From DAHUYF01 sp035945115 (GTDB taxonomy: Bacteria; Pseudomonadota; Alphaproteobacteria; ATCC43930; CGMCC-115725): a stretch of DNA of 64,000 nt. A program made the translations under genes and the position numbers. A model generated the notes under the pieces. It worked only from the letters and a program-made list of their open reading frames with translations, was not told the origin of the DNA and ran no database searches. The stretch lies in the NCBI GenBank assembly GCA_035945115.1, contig DASZAN010000097.1, forward strand, positions 1-64,000. Reading direction: 5' to 3'. How positions within the stretch are numbered: the first letter of the stretch is position 1; every line of letters begins with the position of its first letter. Below, piece by piece: positions 34,426-42,606 of the stretch.

Positions 34426-34594
34426 GTCGTCCTCCTCTGTCGTTCGATTGTCGCGCGTCAGTGCGTAGGCAAGTCGCTGGGCCGCGGCCCGTGCCACCCG
34501 TCATCGGGTAGGACCAGCGGGGTCCCCATAATACATCTTGGCGCAAACCCCGCGCCGAGGGAATGTCTCAGTTCACAGCCGAGCGAATCGCCCG

Positions 34595-35083
34595 TCATCC
34601 CGCGCGCTGGCGCGCGATCCAGGGTCGGGCGTCTTCCGCCGGCTGATAGAACAAGCGGAAATCCTCGAACGCCGCGAGCCAATTCTCGGCGACGGCGCGC
34701 TCGCTCACCTCGAAGGCATCGATGCCGCAGCGCCGCATGAAAAGAAGCTGGTCGCGCAATACGTCGCCGGTAGCGCGAAGCTCGCCTTCAAAGCCGAGAC
34801 GGGTGCGCAGGAGGCGCGCCTGCGAATAGGCGCGGCCGTCGGTGAAGCGCGGAAAACTGAGTGTGACGAGCGCAAAGCGCTCGACATCGCGGCCGAGGCT
34901 CGTGGGCGGCACGTCATTGGGAAGGCGGAGGCCAAGCTCTCCCTTGCGGCGATAGAGCGCGTCTCGCTCGCTCGACCAGCGCTTCAACGACACCGCCACC
35001 GCCGCACCCTCGGGTGCCGGCGCGGCATCATCGAGATGGCGCCAGCGATCGGCGACGAAGCGGCCGCCCTTAATGAGTGGCAT
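34595..35083 (-). CDS. DUF934 family protein, sulfite-reduction associated
   Basis: This 162-residue protein matches DUF934, found beside cysI/cysH in proteobacteria: SLGRDVERFALVTLSFPRFT, DGRAYSQARLLRTRLGFEGE, LRATGDVLRDQLLFMRRCGI and DAFEVSE. The name assigned in databases is usually 'oxidoreductase involved in sulfite reduction', but the biochemistry is not settled. Its start (MPLIKGGRFVADRW, ATG 35083) overlaps the cysI stop by 14 bases, so it is translated with the reductase. Confidence 0.9.
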   Translation of the reverse strand: MPLIKGGRFVADRWRHLDDAAPAPEGAAVAVSLKRWSSERDALYRRKGELGLRLPNDVPPTSLGRDVERFALVTLSFPRFTDGRAYSQARLLRTRLGFEGELRATGDVLRDQLLFMRRCGIDAFEVSERAVAENWLAAFEDFRLFYQPAEDARPWIARQRAG

Positions 35084-36725
35084 AGAGCGCCTCCTTGAAG
35101 GGCGCCGCGCCAATCCGGCGATAGGTCTCGGGAAAGCGCTCGCCGGCGCGACGGGCGTGGAGATAGACGTCGATGAGCTTGTCGACGGCGCCTGTGACCG
35201 CGTCAGCGGCGACCGCGGGACCGACAATCGCGCCCAACGCGGCGTTCTCGTCGGCGCTGCCGCCGATGGTGATTTGGTAGAACTCCTCGCCGTTCTTGTC
35301 CACCCCCAAGATGCCGATGTGGCCGACGTGATGGTGGCCGCAGGCATTGATGCAGCCGGAAATCTTGATGCGAAGCTCGCCGATCTCGTGATCGCGCGCG
35401 GCGAGATGCTCGCTCAGTTGCTGCGCCACGGGAATTGAGCGCGCATTGGCGAGGCTGCAATAATCGAGGCCGGGGCAGGCGATGATGTCGCTCGCCAGCC
35501 CGGCATTGGCATGGCCGAGATCGGCTGCTTTGAGTTGACGCCAGACTTCCGGCAAATCACCGCGGCGGAGATGCGGCAATACCAGGTTCTGCTCGTGCGT
35601 CACGCGAATCTCGCCCAAGCCAAAGCTCTCGGCGAGATCGGCGAGGAGCTCCATCTGCTCGGCCGTAACATCGCCGGGCGGTTTGCCGGGCGGCTTCAGC
35701 GAGACGGTGGCGATGGCGTAGCCGGGCGCACGATGCGTCACGACGTTGCGGTCGAGCCAGCGCCCGAACTCAGGGTCGCCGGCACGTGCCAACGCCAGCA
35801 TCGCTTCGTCCGCGGCGCCGGCGGGCGCATAAGCGGGCGGCGCGAAATGGGCGGCGATGGCGGCGATCGTCGCCGCCGGGAGCTCGAGCGGGCTTTCACC
35901 CATCGCGGCGAATTCCGCTTCGACCGCCTCGCGCATCTTCTCGATGCCGAGACTCTGGACGAGAATCTTGATGCGCGATTTGAAGAGATTGTCGCGCCGG
36001 CCGAATTCGTTATAGACGCGAAGCGTCGCCTCGAGATAAGGCAGAAGCTGCCGCTTCGGCAGAAATGCACGGAGCGTTTTGGCGATCATCGGCGTGCGGC
36101 CGAGACCGCCGCCGACGAGCACTTCGAAGCCCACCTCGCCCGCCTCGTTGCGCCGGAGATAGAGGCCGATGTCGTGGACGCGCACCGCCGCGCGATCGAC
36201 CGAAGCGGCGCCCGATACGGCGATCTTGAACTTGCGCGGCAGGAACGAGAACTCGGGATGGAGCGTCGACCATTGGCGGATGATCTCGCAATAAGGCCGC
36301 GGGTCCTCGATCTCATCCTCGGCGACGCCAGCGAGCGGGTCGGCGGTGACGTTGCGGATGCAGTTGCCGCTGGTCTGAATGCCGTGCATCTCGACGGTGG
36401 CGAGCTCGGCGAGAATGTCCGGCGTCTCCTCGAGCTTGATCCAGTTGAACTGGATGTTCTGCCGCGTGGTGAAATGGCCGTAGCTACGGTCGTAGCGCCG
36501 CGCGATCTTGGCGAGCATGCGCAGCTTTGCCGGCGAGAGCGTGCCGTAGGGAACGGCGATGCGGAGCATATAGGCGTGGAGCTGCAGATAGAGGCCGTTC
36601 ATCAGCCGGAGCGGGCGGAACTCGTCTTCCGAGAGCTCGCCCGCGAGACGCCGGCGCACCTGATCGCGATATTGCGCGACGCGCGCCTCGAGAAAGCGGC
36701 GATCGAACTCGTCATAACGATACAT
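35070..36725 (-). CDS. cysI: Sulfite/nitrite reductase hemoprotein (siroheme, 4Fe-4S)
   Basis: This 551-residue protein has two ferredoxin-like/siroheme domain repeats. The first half carries RSYGHFTTRQNIQFNWI and TSGNCIRNVT. The cluster-binding cysteines are in CPGLDYCSLA (C-x5-C) and ISGCINACGHHHVGHIG (C-x3-C). It should reduce sulfite to sulfide in cysteine synthesis; the family also includes assimilatory nitrite reductases, and the siroheme-synthase, DUF2849 and DUF934 neighbours favour sulfite. No flavoprotein (CysJ) partner is present, so electrons probably come from ferredoxin. Confidence 0.92.
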   Translation of the reverse strand: MYRYDEFDRRFLEARVAQYRDQVRRRLAGELSEDEFRPLRLMNGLYLQLHAYMLRIAVPYGTLSPAKLRMLAKIARRYDRSYGHFTTRQNIQFNWIKLEETPDILAELATVEMHGIQTSGNCIRNVTADPLAGVAEDEIEDPRPYCEIIRQWSTLHPEFSFLPRKFKIAVSGAASVDRAAVRVHDIGLYLRRNEAGEVGFEVLVGGGLGRTPMIAKTLRAFLPKRQLLPYLEATLRVYNEFGRRDNLFKSRIKILVQSLGIEKMREAVEAEFAAMGESPLELPAATIAAIAAHFAPPAYAPAGAADEAMLALARAGDPEFGRWLDRNVVTHRAPGYAIATVSLKPPGKPPGDVTAEQMELLADLAESFGLGEIRVTHEQNLVLPHLRRGDLPEVWRQLKAADLGHANAGLASDIIACPGLDYCSLANARSIPVAQQLSEHLAARDHEIGELRIKISGCINACGHHHVGHIGILGVDKNGEEFYQITIGGSADENAALGAIVGPAVAADAVTGAVDKLIDVYLHARRAGERFPETYRRIGAAPFKEALYATH

Positions 36726-36743
36726 GCGCCGTCTCCGTCTTGC

Positions 36744-37091
36744 TCAGGGGCCGGCGCCGACGGTCGGGCCGAAGGCGCGGATGCGCTCACGCAGACCGAC
36801 GGGGCGAAGCCGACCTTCACCGAAGGTCACGTCAATGAGGTATGGCGCAACGACGGGATGCGGCCTTCCATGCTGCGCTTCAGCCAACAATCGCTCCGCT
36901 GCATTGGGCGCCACATGCGCGGCCTCTTCGATCGCTTCCGACCAACGGCTGCTGCCGACGAAATAAACCGGACGCCCGTCGCGCAGGCGGTTGCCGGTGA
37001 CGGCGCGGCGGATGACGCTGGACGCCGGCGCGAGCTCGCCGCTTGGCGGAGAGGCGAGCGCGCCGGGATCGGTGCCGCTGTCGAGTGACAT
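36744..37091 (-). CDS. DUF2849 family protein, sulfite-reductase operon
   Basis: This 115-residue protein has a DUF2849-type core: IRRAVTGNRLRDGRPVYFVG, RWSEAIEEAAHVA and APYLIDVTFGEGRLRPVGLR, ending RERIRAFGP. DUF2849 genes are typically found between siroheme synthase and cysI in alphaproteobacteria, as here (3 bases after cysG, 18 bases before cysI). The role is unknown; an accessory to sulfite reductase assembly or electron supply is plausible. The N-terminal 25 residues are low-complexity, so a later start is possible. Confidence 0.88.
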   Translation of the reverse strand: MSLDSGTDPGALASPPSGELAPASSVIRRAVTGNRLRDGRPVYFVGSSRWSEAIEEAAHVAPNAAERLLAEAQHGRPHPVVAPYLIDVTFGEGRLRPVGLRERIRAFGPTVGAGP

Positions 37092-37094
37092 ATC

Positions 37095-37685
37095 TCAGTG
37101 CGCCGACGCGCGCGGTGCAGATGAGCGCGTCGGCAACCACTGGCGCGCGATCGTCCAGGCCTTCGTGCGCTCCGCCACGCCCACGTGATCGGCGCCGCTC
37201 AGCCGCCAGCGACGACGTAGGAAGGCGAGTTCCTCGATGCGGCCGCGCCATTCCGGGCCGAAAAGCGTGTGCAGGAAGCGCTTGATTTCGGCGGCGAGCG
37301 CGGGAGAGCGGCCGCCGGTGGAGACGGCAATGACGAGATCGCCCCGCCGCATCACCGCCGGCGCATGCACATCCGAGAGGGTGGGCTCGTCCTCGACATG
37401 GACCATCGCGCTCACGCTGCGTGCGGTGAGCGCCAGCGCGCGATGCTCCGGGGAGGCCTCGCTGATGAACACGACGCGTGCGGCGGCAAGCTCGTCGGGC
37501 CGTGGGAGACGGCGAATGAGGCGCTCGCCGGCACGGTGCGCAAGCGCGGGCGAGGGGGCAGTGGCATAGACCGAAATGTCGCTTGCACCAGCTTCGTCGA
37601 TCAGCGCCAAGCGCCGCTCGGCGGCGCTGCCATTGCCGATGAGCGCGAGCTTCAGCCGCGTCACGTCGAGAACGAGCGGCAACAT
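37095..37685 (-). CDS. cysG: Siroheme synthase, precorrin-2 dehydrogenase/ferrochelatase domain
   Basis: This 196-residue Met8p-like protein corresponds to the N-terminal half of CysG. The NAD-binding segment LALIGNGSAAERRLALIDEA is near the start, followed by VVFISEASPEH, VNVEDEP-like VHVEDEPTLSDVHAPAVMRR and LVIAVSTGGRSPALAAEIKR. It oxidises precorrin-2 and inserts iron to make siroheme, the cofactor of the downstream reductase. The methyltransferase (CobA) half is absent and must be encoded elsewhere. First gene of the operon. Confidence 0.92.
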   Translation of the reverse strand: MLPLVLDVTRLKLALIGNGSAAERRLALIDEAGASDISVYATAPSPALAHRAGERLIRRLPRPDELAAARVVFISEASPEHRALALTARSVSAMVHVEDEPTLSDVHAPAVMRRGDLVIAVSTGGRSPALAAEIKRFLHTLFGPEWRGRIEELAFLRRRWRLSGADHVGVAERTKAWTIARQWLPTRSSAPRASAH

Positions 37686-37729
37686 CGACCCACCTCTCCT
37701 ATGCCCTTCCGCCAGCCGGCGCGTGAATA

Positions 37730-37758
37730 CAGGTAGTTTGGCCCATCGAATTTGTCAA
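37730..37758 (-). promoter_or_regulatory. Possible promoter of the siroheme/sulfite reductase operon
   Basis: On the - strand a perfect TTGACA (37758-37753) is followed after 17 bases by TACCTG (37735-37730), a poor -10. It lies in the only AT-rich block of the 148-base gap between cysG and the divergent methyltransferase gene. No known CysB or Rrf2-type site is recognisable to me. Confidence 0.3.
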
Positions 37759-37833
37759 ATATGAGCATTATACATATTAAATCAGTTAAATACGGCTTTC
37801 GGCATCGCCCGCCGATCCGCTAAGACCGTCGCC

Positions 37834-38619
37834 ATGGCCTGGGATCCCACGCTCTATCTCAAATTCGGCGACGAGCGGCTGCGGCCGGGATTCGAGCTGT
37901 TGGCTCGCATCGGCGATCTTCCGGAGGGACCGCTTTACGAGCTCGGCTGCGGCACCGGCGTTCACGCTCGCGCGATGGCCGCACGCTGGCCCGAACGGAG
38001 GCTTGTCGCCATCGATCGCTCGCCGGAGATGCTGGTGAAAGCCGCCGCCGAACCCTCTACCATCAACTGGGTTGAAGCGGATATCGCGCAGTGGTCGGCG
38101 TCGGAGCGTGGCGCGCTCATCTTCTCGAATGCGACGCTGCAATGGCTCGGCGAGCATGACCGGCTTTTTCCGCATCTCATGCGGCAGCTCATCTCGGGCG
38201 GCGTGCTCGCGGTGCAGATGCCGCGCAATTTCGACCAGCCCTCGCATATCTTGATGCGCGAAACGGCGGTCGACGGTCCCTGGGCGGCGGCGCTCGCGCC
38301 GGTGCTCGCCGCCGCCACCGTGCTCCGCGCCGATCCGGTGGCGCCGCCCGAGCGCTACTACGATCTCCTGGCGCCGCTCGCCCGAGGCGGACTCGATTTC
38401 TGGGAGACCGAGTACCTGCACGTCCTCGAGGGCGAGGACCCCGTGCTCGAGTGGGTGAGCGCAACGGCTTTGCGGCCGGTGCTGGAAGCGCTCGGCACCG
38501 ACGGGCGCGCCGCCTTTCGCGCGGCCTATGGCGCCAAACTGCGTCGCGCCTATCCGCGGCGCACCGACGGCAAGACGCTGCTGCCGTTTCGTCGCCTGTT
38601 CCTCATCGCCCGCGCCTGA
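37834..38619 (+). CDS. tam: Trans-aconitate 2-methyltransferase
   Basis: This 261-residue SAM-dependent methyltransferase has Tam family features: AWDPTLYLKFGDERLRPGFE at the start, SAM motif LYELGCGTGVHARAMAARWP, LIFSNATLQWLGEHDRLFPH, and VQMPRNFDQPSHILMRETA. It methylates trans-aconitate, which otherwise inhibits aconitase. It is divergent from the cys operon and followed by the EVE-domain gene after 16 bases. Confidence 0.94.
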   Translation: MAWDPTLYLKFGDERLRPGFELLARIGDLPEGPLYELGCGTGVHARAMAARWPERRLVAIDRSPEMLVKAAAEPSTINWVEADIAQWSASERGALIFSNATLQWLGEHDRLFPHLMRQLISGGVLAVQMPRNFDQPSHILMRETAVDGPWAAALAPVLAAATVLRADPVAPPERYYDLLAPLARGGLDFWETEYLHVLEGEDPVLEWVSATALRPVLEALGTDGRAAFRAAYGAKLRRAYPRRTDGKTLLPFRRLFLIARA

Positions 38620-38635
38620 GCTAGGCTCAAGCGCG

Positions 38636-39049
38636 ATGCGTCACTGGCTCCTGAAATCGGAACCTTCCGCCTATTCCTGGGATCAGCTCGTCAAGGACGG
38701 CGGGACCCATTGGAGCGGCGTGCGCAATTTCCAGGCTGCCGCCAACCTGAAGGCAATGAAGAAAGGCGATCGCGCCTTCTTCTATCATTCGAACGAAGGG
38801 CTCGCGATCGTCGGCATCGTCGAGATCACCAAGGAAGCCTATCCCGATCCCAGCGATAAGGAAGGCCGCTTCGTCATGGTCGACGTGAAGCCGCTGATGC
38901 CGGTGAAGACGCCGGTGACGCTCGCCGAAATCAAGGCCGAGAAGAAGCTCGCCGACATCGCGCTGGTGCGGCAGTCGCGCCTCTCGGTCCAGCCGGTCGC
39001 GGCGGCGGAATGGCAGACGATCTGCAAGATGGCGGGCGTCAAGCCCTGA
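38636..39049 (+). CDS. EVE domain-containing protein
   Basis: This 137-residue single EVE domain has the characteristic start MRHWLLKSEPSAYSWDQLV, then THWSGVRNFQAAANLKAMKK, GDRAFFYHSNE, IVGIVEITKEAYPDP and SRLSVQPVAAAEW. EVE domains bind modified bases (for example 5-methylcytosine in DNA, or modified RNA bases), structurally related to PUA and YTH. Stand-alone EVE proteins in alphaproteobacteria commonly accompany the Rieske gene that overlaps its end here; the biological role is not settled. Confidence 0.93.
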   Translation: MRHWLLKSEPSAYSWDQLVKDGGTHWSGVRNFQAAANLKAMKKGDRAFFYHSNEGLAIVGIVEITKEAYPDPSDKEGRFVMVDVKPLMPVKTPVTLAEIKAEKKLADIALVRQSRLSVQPVAAAEWQTICKMAGVKP

Positions 39050-39411
39050 ACGCTCGCGTTCTTTGCCGCGTCGATGATCTCGCGGAAGGAAGCGCGCGGG
39101 GCTTCCGCTTCGGCAGCGGCGTGGCGGTGCGCGCCGTTTTCGTCGTGAAGAAAGGCGGCGCGATCTACGCCTATGACGACGCCTGTCCGCATATGGGAAC
39201 GCCGCTCGCATTTTTGCCCGATCGCTATTTCGACCGCGACGGCCGCGATCTCCTCTGTTCCACGCACGGGGCGCGCTTTCGCGTCGAGGACGGCTTCTGC
39301 CTCAGCGGGCCTTGCGCGGGGCGCAGGCTTGCTCGCGCGGCAATTCGCATCGAGAGCGACGTTATCGTACTCGCAGGCGAAGAGCCGAGACTCAGCGATC
39401 CGCCAGCGTGA
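39010..39411 (+). CDS. Rieske [2Fe-2S] ferredoxin-like protein
   Basis: This 133-residue protein binds a Rieske cluster through CPHMGTPLAF and CSTHGARFRVEDG, the canonical CxH and CxxH pair. It has no membrane segment, so it is probably a soluble electron carrier. The ATG at 39010 lies within the EVE gene (40-base overlap) and no later ATG exists before the domain; a non-ATG start near 39050 cannot be excluded. Its 3' end overlaps the convergent DUF1194 gene by 20 bases. Confidence 0.88.
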   Translation: MADDLQDGGRQALNARVLCRVDDLAEGSARGFRFGSGVAVRAVFVVKKGGAIYAYDDACPHMGTPLAFLPDRYFDRDGRDLLCSTHGARFRVEDGFCLSGPCAGRRLARAAIRIESDVIVLAGEEPRLSDPPA

Positions 39412-40102
39412 CGGCAGGCTTGGCGACGCCGGCGATCTCGCGCACGAGCTTGCCGAGGATGGCGCTGCCGAAGCCGTCGAAATCGCTCACCGCCACGACG
39501 AACGAGCCGGGGCCGCCGATCACGTTGTCGCGGTAGTAGTCGTCGAGCGTCGGATACTCGGTCAAGATCGGCAGGCCGTTGATGGAGATGCCGGCATTCA
39601 CCACGTCGTTGCGCGCGTCATTGATCGGCCGGCCGTTGTTGTTGATGCCGTCGCCGGAGACGTCAATGACGCGGCGAAGCGGCGTTACGCCTTCCACTTG
39701 GTCGAAGAGCGCCAGCGCGAAATCGAGCGCGCCGCTGATCGAAGTCCAATCGGCGTAGGCGCGCGGCGTCTCGGAAATGGCGCTGCCGAAGGCGAGCGCG
39801 GACTGGGCATCGGAGATGATGGTCCAACCGACCATCTGCCGCTGATGCGTGGCGCCCGACCATTCGACAAGCGTCACCGCGATGGTGCGGTTCTCGCCGG
39901 CGGCGATCGCATCGATCACCTCGCGGCTGGCGAACGCCTTGGCATAGCCCTGGCGCTGCAGCTCGAAGCGCTCGGCATTGACGCTGCCGGAGACATCGAC
40001 TGCGAGCACCAGTGCGAGATCGACGGTGCGCGCGGCAGCGGCGGCGATGCTCACCGCCAACACCGCCGCCGCGATGACCAATCGCATGCCCCAGCTTGCC
40101 AT
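39392..40102 (-). CDS. DUF1194 (von Willebrand A-like) secreted protein
   Basis: This 236-residue exported protein has signal peptide RLVIAAAVLAVSIAAAAART. The body resembles a vWA domain: VDLALVLAVDVSGSVNAERF gives a near-MIDAS DxSGS, with RRVIDVSGDGINNNGRPIND later. DUF1194 proteins are periplasmic or extracellular and of unknown function. I chose the ATG at 40102 (40087 is also possible). Single gene, downstream of homospermidine synthase by 85 bases. Confidence 0.85.
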   Translation of the reverse strand: MASWGMRLVIAAAVLAVSIAAAAARTVDLALVLAVDVSGSVNAERFELQRQGYAKAFASREVIDAIAAGENRTIAVTLVEWSGATHQRQMVGWTIISDAQSALAFGSAISETPRAYADWTSISGALDFALALFDQVEGVTPLRRVIDVSGDGINNNGRPINDARNDVVNAGISINGLPILTEYPTLDDYYRDNVIGGPGSFVVAVSDFDGFGSAILGKLVREIAGVAKPAVTLADR

Positions 40103-40187
40103 GCCCGGGCCCCTTCCTCGTGGCGCGAGTCTCCGGCAGGCTAACGCTGTGAGGCCGCCGATTCTCCGCTGGCGGCCGTTCAATTCC

Positions 40188-41609
40188 TCAGGTGACGCGG
40201 AAGTTCTTGAATTGCCAGGGATCGCTCGCGTCGACATCCTCGGGGAAGAGGCGTCCGCGATCGCTGAGCGGCGTCCAATCGCTGTGGGCGCCCACCACCT
40301 TGCCGAGATAGGGCCGCATGATCGCCATGCAGCGCTCGAAATCCATCTCGTCCGGCTCGATGACGCCGGCCTCGGGATTCTCGAGCGCCCACACCATGCC
40401 CGCCAGCACCGCCACGGTCACCTGTAGGCTGGTGGCGTTGTTGTAGGGGACAAGGCTGCGTGCTTCGTCGACCGAGAGCTGCGAGCCATACCAATAGGCG
40501 CCTTTCGCATGGCCCATCAGCAGCACGCCGAGCTCGTCGATGCCGCCCTCGCTGATCTCCTCGACGATGAGCCGCTTTTCCTCCTGCAGGCGCCAATTCT
40601 TCCCGGCGAATTCGTGTAGCGACAGCACGGCGCCGTCGCAGGGATGGTAGGCATAGTGCACGGTCGGGCGAAAGCGGACGCTGTTGCCGTCGCGGAGCGT
40701 GAAGTAATCGGAGATCGAGATCGACTCGCCATGCGTGATGAGGAAGCCGTGATAGGGGCCTTCCAGCGGCGTCCAGCTGCGAACCCGCGTCGAGGCGCCC
40801 GGCCGCAGCAGATAGATCGCGCAATCGGAGCCGAATTCGTGCCGCTTCCCGTCGCCGGGAAAATGCCGCTCATGGCTGCCCCAGCCGAGCTCCGCCGGCT
40901 GCGAGCCCTCGCTGACGAACCCGTCGATCGACCAGGTGTTGACGAACTCGCCGACGCGCTTCGGATGGGGCGAGACCTGCGTGTCGCGCTCGGCAATGTG
41001 GATCACCTTGATGCCGAGCCGCGCCGCGAGCTCGCCCCAGCCGCGGCGGTCACGCGGCTTTTGCGCGTCGAGCCCGATGTCGCGCACCAGATTGAGCATC
41101 GCCTCCTTGACAAGATGCGAGACGAGGCCGGGATTGGCGCCGTGCGTCAACACCGCGGTCGGCTTCTTGCTGCCGTGGCGACGTAGCTCGAGCGCCTTCT
41201 CGCGCAGCGCATAGTTGGAGCGGAGCGACGGCGAGAGCGAGGGATCGGTGTAGCCACCGGGCCACGGCTCGATGCAGGTGTCGAGATAGAGCGCGCCTTT
41301 CTTCCAGCAGAACTCGATGAGCGCGATGCTCGACACTTCGACCGAGACGTTGAGAAGGAAATCACCGGGACCGAGCAGCGGGTCGAGCATGCGGCCGAAA
41401 TTCTCGCGCGTCAGCGGCTCGATGATGAAGCGGATGCCGAGCCCGCGCGCTTCCTCGTGACCGCGCTCCTCGGCGGTGACGATCGTGATCTGCTGCGGGT
41501 TGACGGCGATGTGCCGCAGCAGCAGCGGTAACACGCCTTGGCCGATGCTGCCGAAGCCGACGATGACGAGGCGGCCGGCAAAGGTGACGTGCTTCGTGTC
41601 GAGAGCCAT
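40188..41609 (-). CDS. hss: Homospermidine synthase
   Basis: This 473-residue enzyme makes sym-homospermidine from putrescine using NAD as a bound cofactor. The Rossmann loop IVGFGSIGQGVLPLLLRH starts the protein; ALYLDTCIEPWPGGYTDP, VLTHGANPGLVSHLVKEAM and LGWGSHERHFP are conserved in alphaproteobacterial Hss. ATG at 41609 is preferred to 41618. Homospermidine is a main polyamine in many Alphaproteobacteria. Divergent from the GntR regulator. Confidence 0.95.
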   Translation of the reverse strand: MALDTKHVTFAGRLVIVGFGSIGQGVLPLLLRHIAVNPQQITIVTAEERGHEEARGLGIRFIIEPLTRENFGRMLDPLLGPGDFLLNVSVEVSSIALIEFCWKKGALYLDTCIEPWPGGYTDPSLSPSLRSNYALREKALELRRHGSKKPTAVLTHGANPGLVSHLVKEAMLNLVRDIGLDAQKPRDRRGWGELAARLGIKVIHIAERDTQVSPHPKRVGEFVNTWSIDGFVSEGSQPAELGWGSHERHFPGDGKRHEFGSDCAIYLLRPGASTRVRSWTPLEGPYHGFLITHGESISISDYFTLRDGNSVRFRPTVHYAYHPCDGAVLSLHEFAGKNWRLQEEKRLIVEEISEGGIDELGVLLMGHAKGAYWYGSQLSVDEARSLVPYNNATSLQVTVAVLAGMVWALENPEAGVIEPDEMDFERCMAIMRPYLGKVVGAHSDWTPLSDRGRLFPEDVDASDPWQFKNFRVT

Positions 41610-41791
41610 GGCGAGCATCCGGGCGGTCGGGCGGGAGCGGACGCGTAAGCGCCAGGGCCGGCGTTGTCAAGGCAGGGCTTCGGGCTCTCGCCGCCGGCAT
41701 GGTCACAAGACTGCGCCTCATCCTACTGATGGGTGCATGTCGGCGAACGCCTTCTTCGAAGGGGCTCATCGATCATCGGCCCGCTTGACTC

Positions 41792-41829
41792 ATCTGGTAT
41801 GCCAGATATTATTCTGTGGTATATCAGAT
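41792..41829 (+). promoter_or_regulatory. Paired operator-like sites for the GntR/FCD regulator
   Basis: The first site, 41792-41807, is ATCTGG-TATG-CCAGAT, with perfect 6-bp arms. The second, about 41814-41829, reads CTGTGGTATATCAGAT and shares the TGGTATxxCA core; the TGG triplets are 22 bases apart, about two helical turns. Such TGGTATACCA-like palindromes are typical of FCD-subfamily GntR sites. They lie 38 bases before the regulator's start, so autoregulation is likely, with possible control of the oxalate genes downstream. Confidence 0.6.
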
Positions 41830-41867
41830 CGCCGTGACCTTATCCCTTCGCCGAGGAGCGAGCGTCC

Positions 41868-42560
41868 GTGGCCATTCCGAGACTAGACGTAAAGCCGATC
41901 GACACGCAGTCGAGCTTTCGCACCCAGGCCTACAACGCGCTGAAGCAAGCGATCACCTCCGTTAATATCTACAGCCAGCCGCACGAGATTCGCCTTGACG
42001 AGCGCCAGTTGTCGCAGGACTTGGGCGTAAGCCGCACGCCCATCCGCGAGGCGATGACGCTTCTGGAGCAGGAAGGCTTCGTCAAAACCCTGCCGCGCCG
42101 CGGCATCTTCGTGGTGCGCAAGTCCAAGCGCGAGATCATTCAGATGATCGAGGTCTGGGCGGCGCTCGAAAGCCTCGCCGCGCGGCTCATCACGCTGCGC
42201 GCCTCGGACGCGGAGATCGCGGCTCTCCGCCGCCTCTTCGACGAGTTCCAGGGCGGACATTCGCCCGAGGGCCATCTCGACGAATATTCCGATGCGAATA
42301 TCAAGTTCCACCAGGCGATCATCAAAATGAGCGGCAATCAATGCATCGCCGATATGACGGAAAACCTCTTCATCCATGTACGTGCGATCAGGCAGATGAC
42401 GATCGGTCAGAACGATCGTGCTCAGCGGTCCATCGTGGATCATCTCAAGATCATCGAGGCGCTGGAACGGCGGGACACCGAGCTCGCGGAGAAGCTCGCC
42501 CGCCAGCACACGCTCGATCTCGCCGCGCATGTGGAAAAGCACTGCAACTTCCTAAGCTGA
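41868..42560 (+). CDS. GntR-family regulator (FCD subfamily), oxalate cluster
   Basis: This 230-residue regulator has a winged helix at residues about 15-85 (LDERQLSQDLGVSRTPIREA, TLLEQEGFVKTLPRRGIFVV) and an FCD ligand domain with metal-binding residues in SDANIKFHQAIIKMSGN and the later DHLKIIEAL. GTG start at 41868 with GAGGAG upstream. It is 46 bases ahead of oxc on the same strand and has two operator-like palindromes before it, so it probably controls oxalate use. The effector (oxalate, formate or a CoA ester) is not known. Confidence 0.92.
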   Translation: MAIPRLDVKPIDTQSSFRTQAYNALKQAITSVNIYSQPHEIRLDERQLSQDLGVSRTPIREAMTLLEQEGFVKTLPRRGIFVVRKSKREIIQMIEVWAALESLAARLITLRASDAEIAALRRLFDEFQGGHSPEGHLDEYSDANIKFHQAIIKMSGNQCIADMTENLFIHVRAIRQMTIGQNDRAQRSIVDHLKIIEALERRDTELAEKLARQHTLDLAAHVEKHCNFLS

Positions 42561-42606
42561 ACGAACAAGGGACCAGGGTTGAGCGACCCGGCAGGAGAAC
42601 AGCCTG

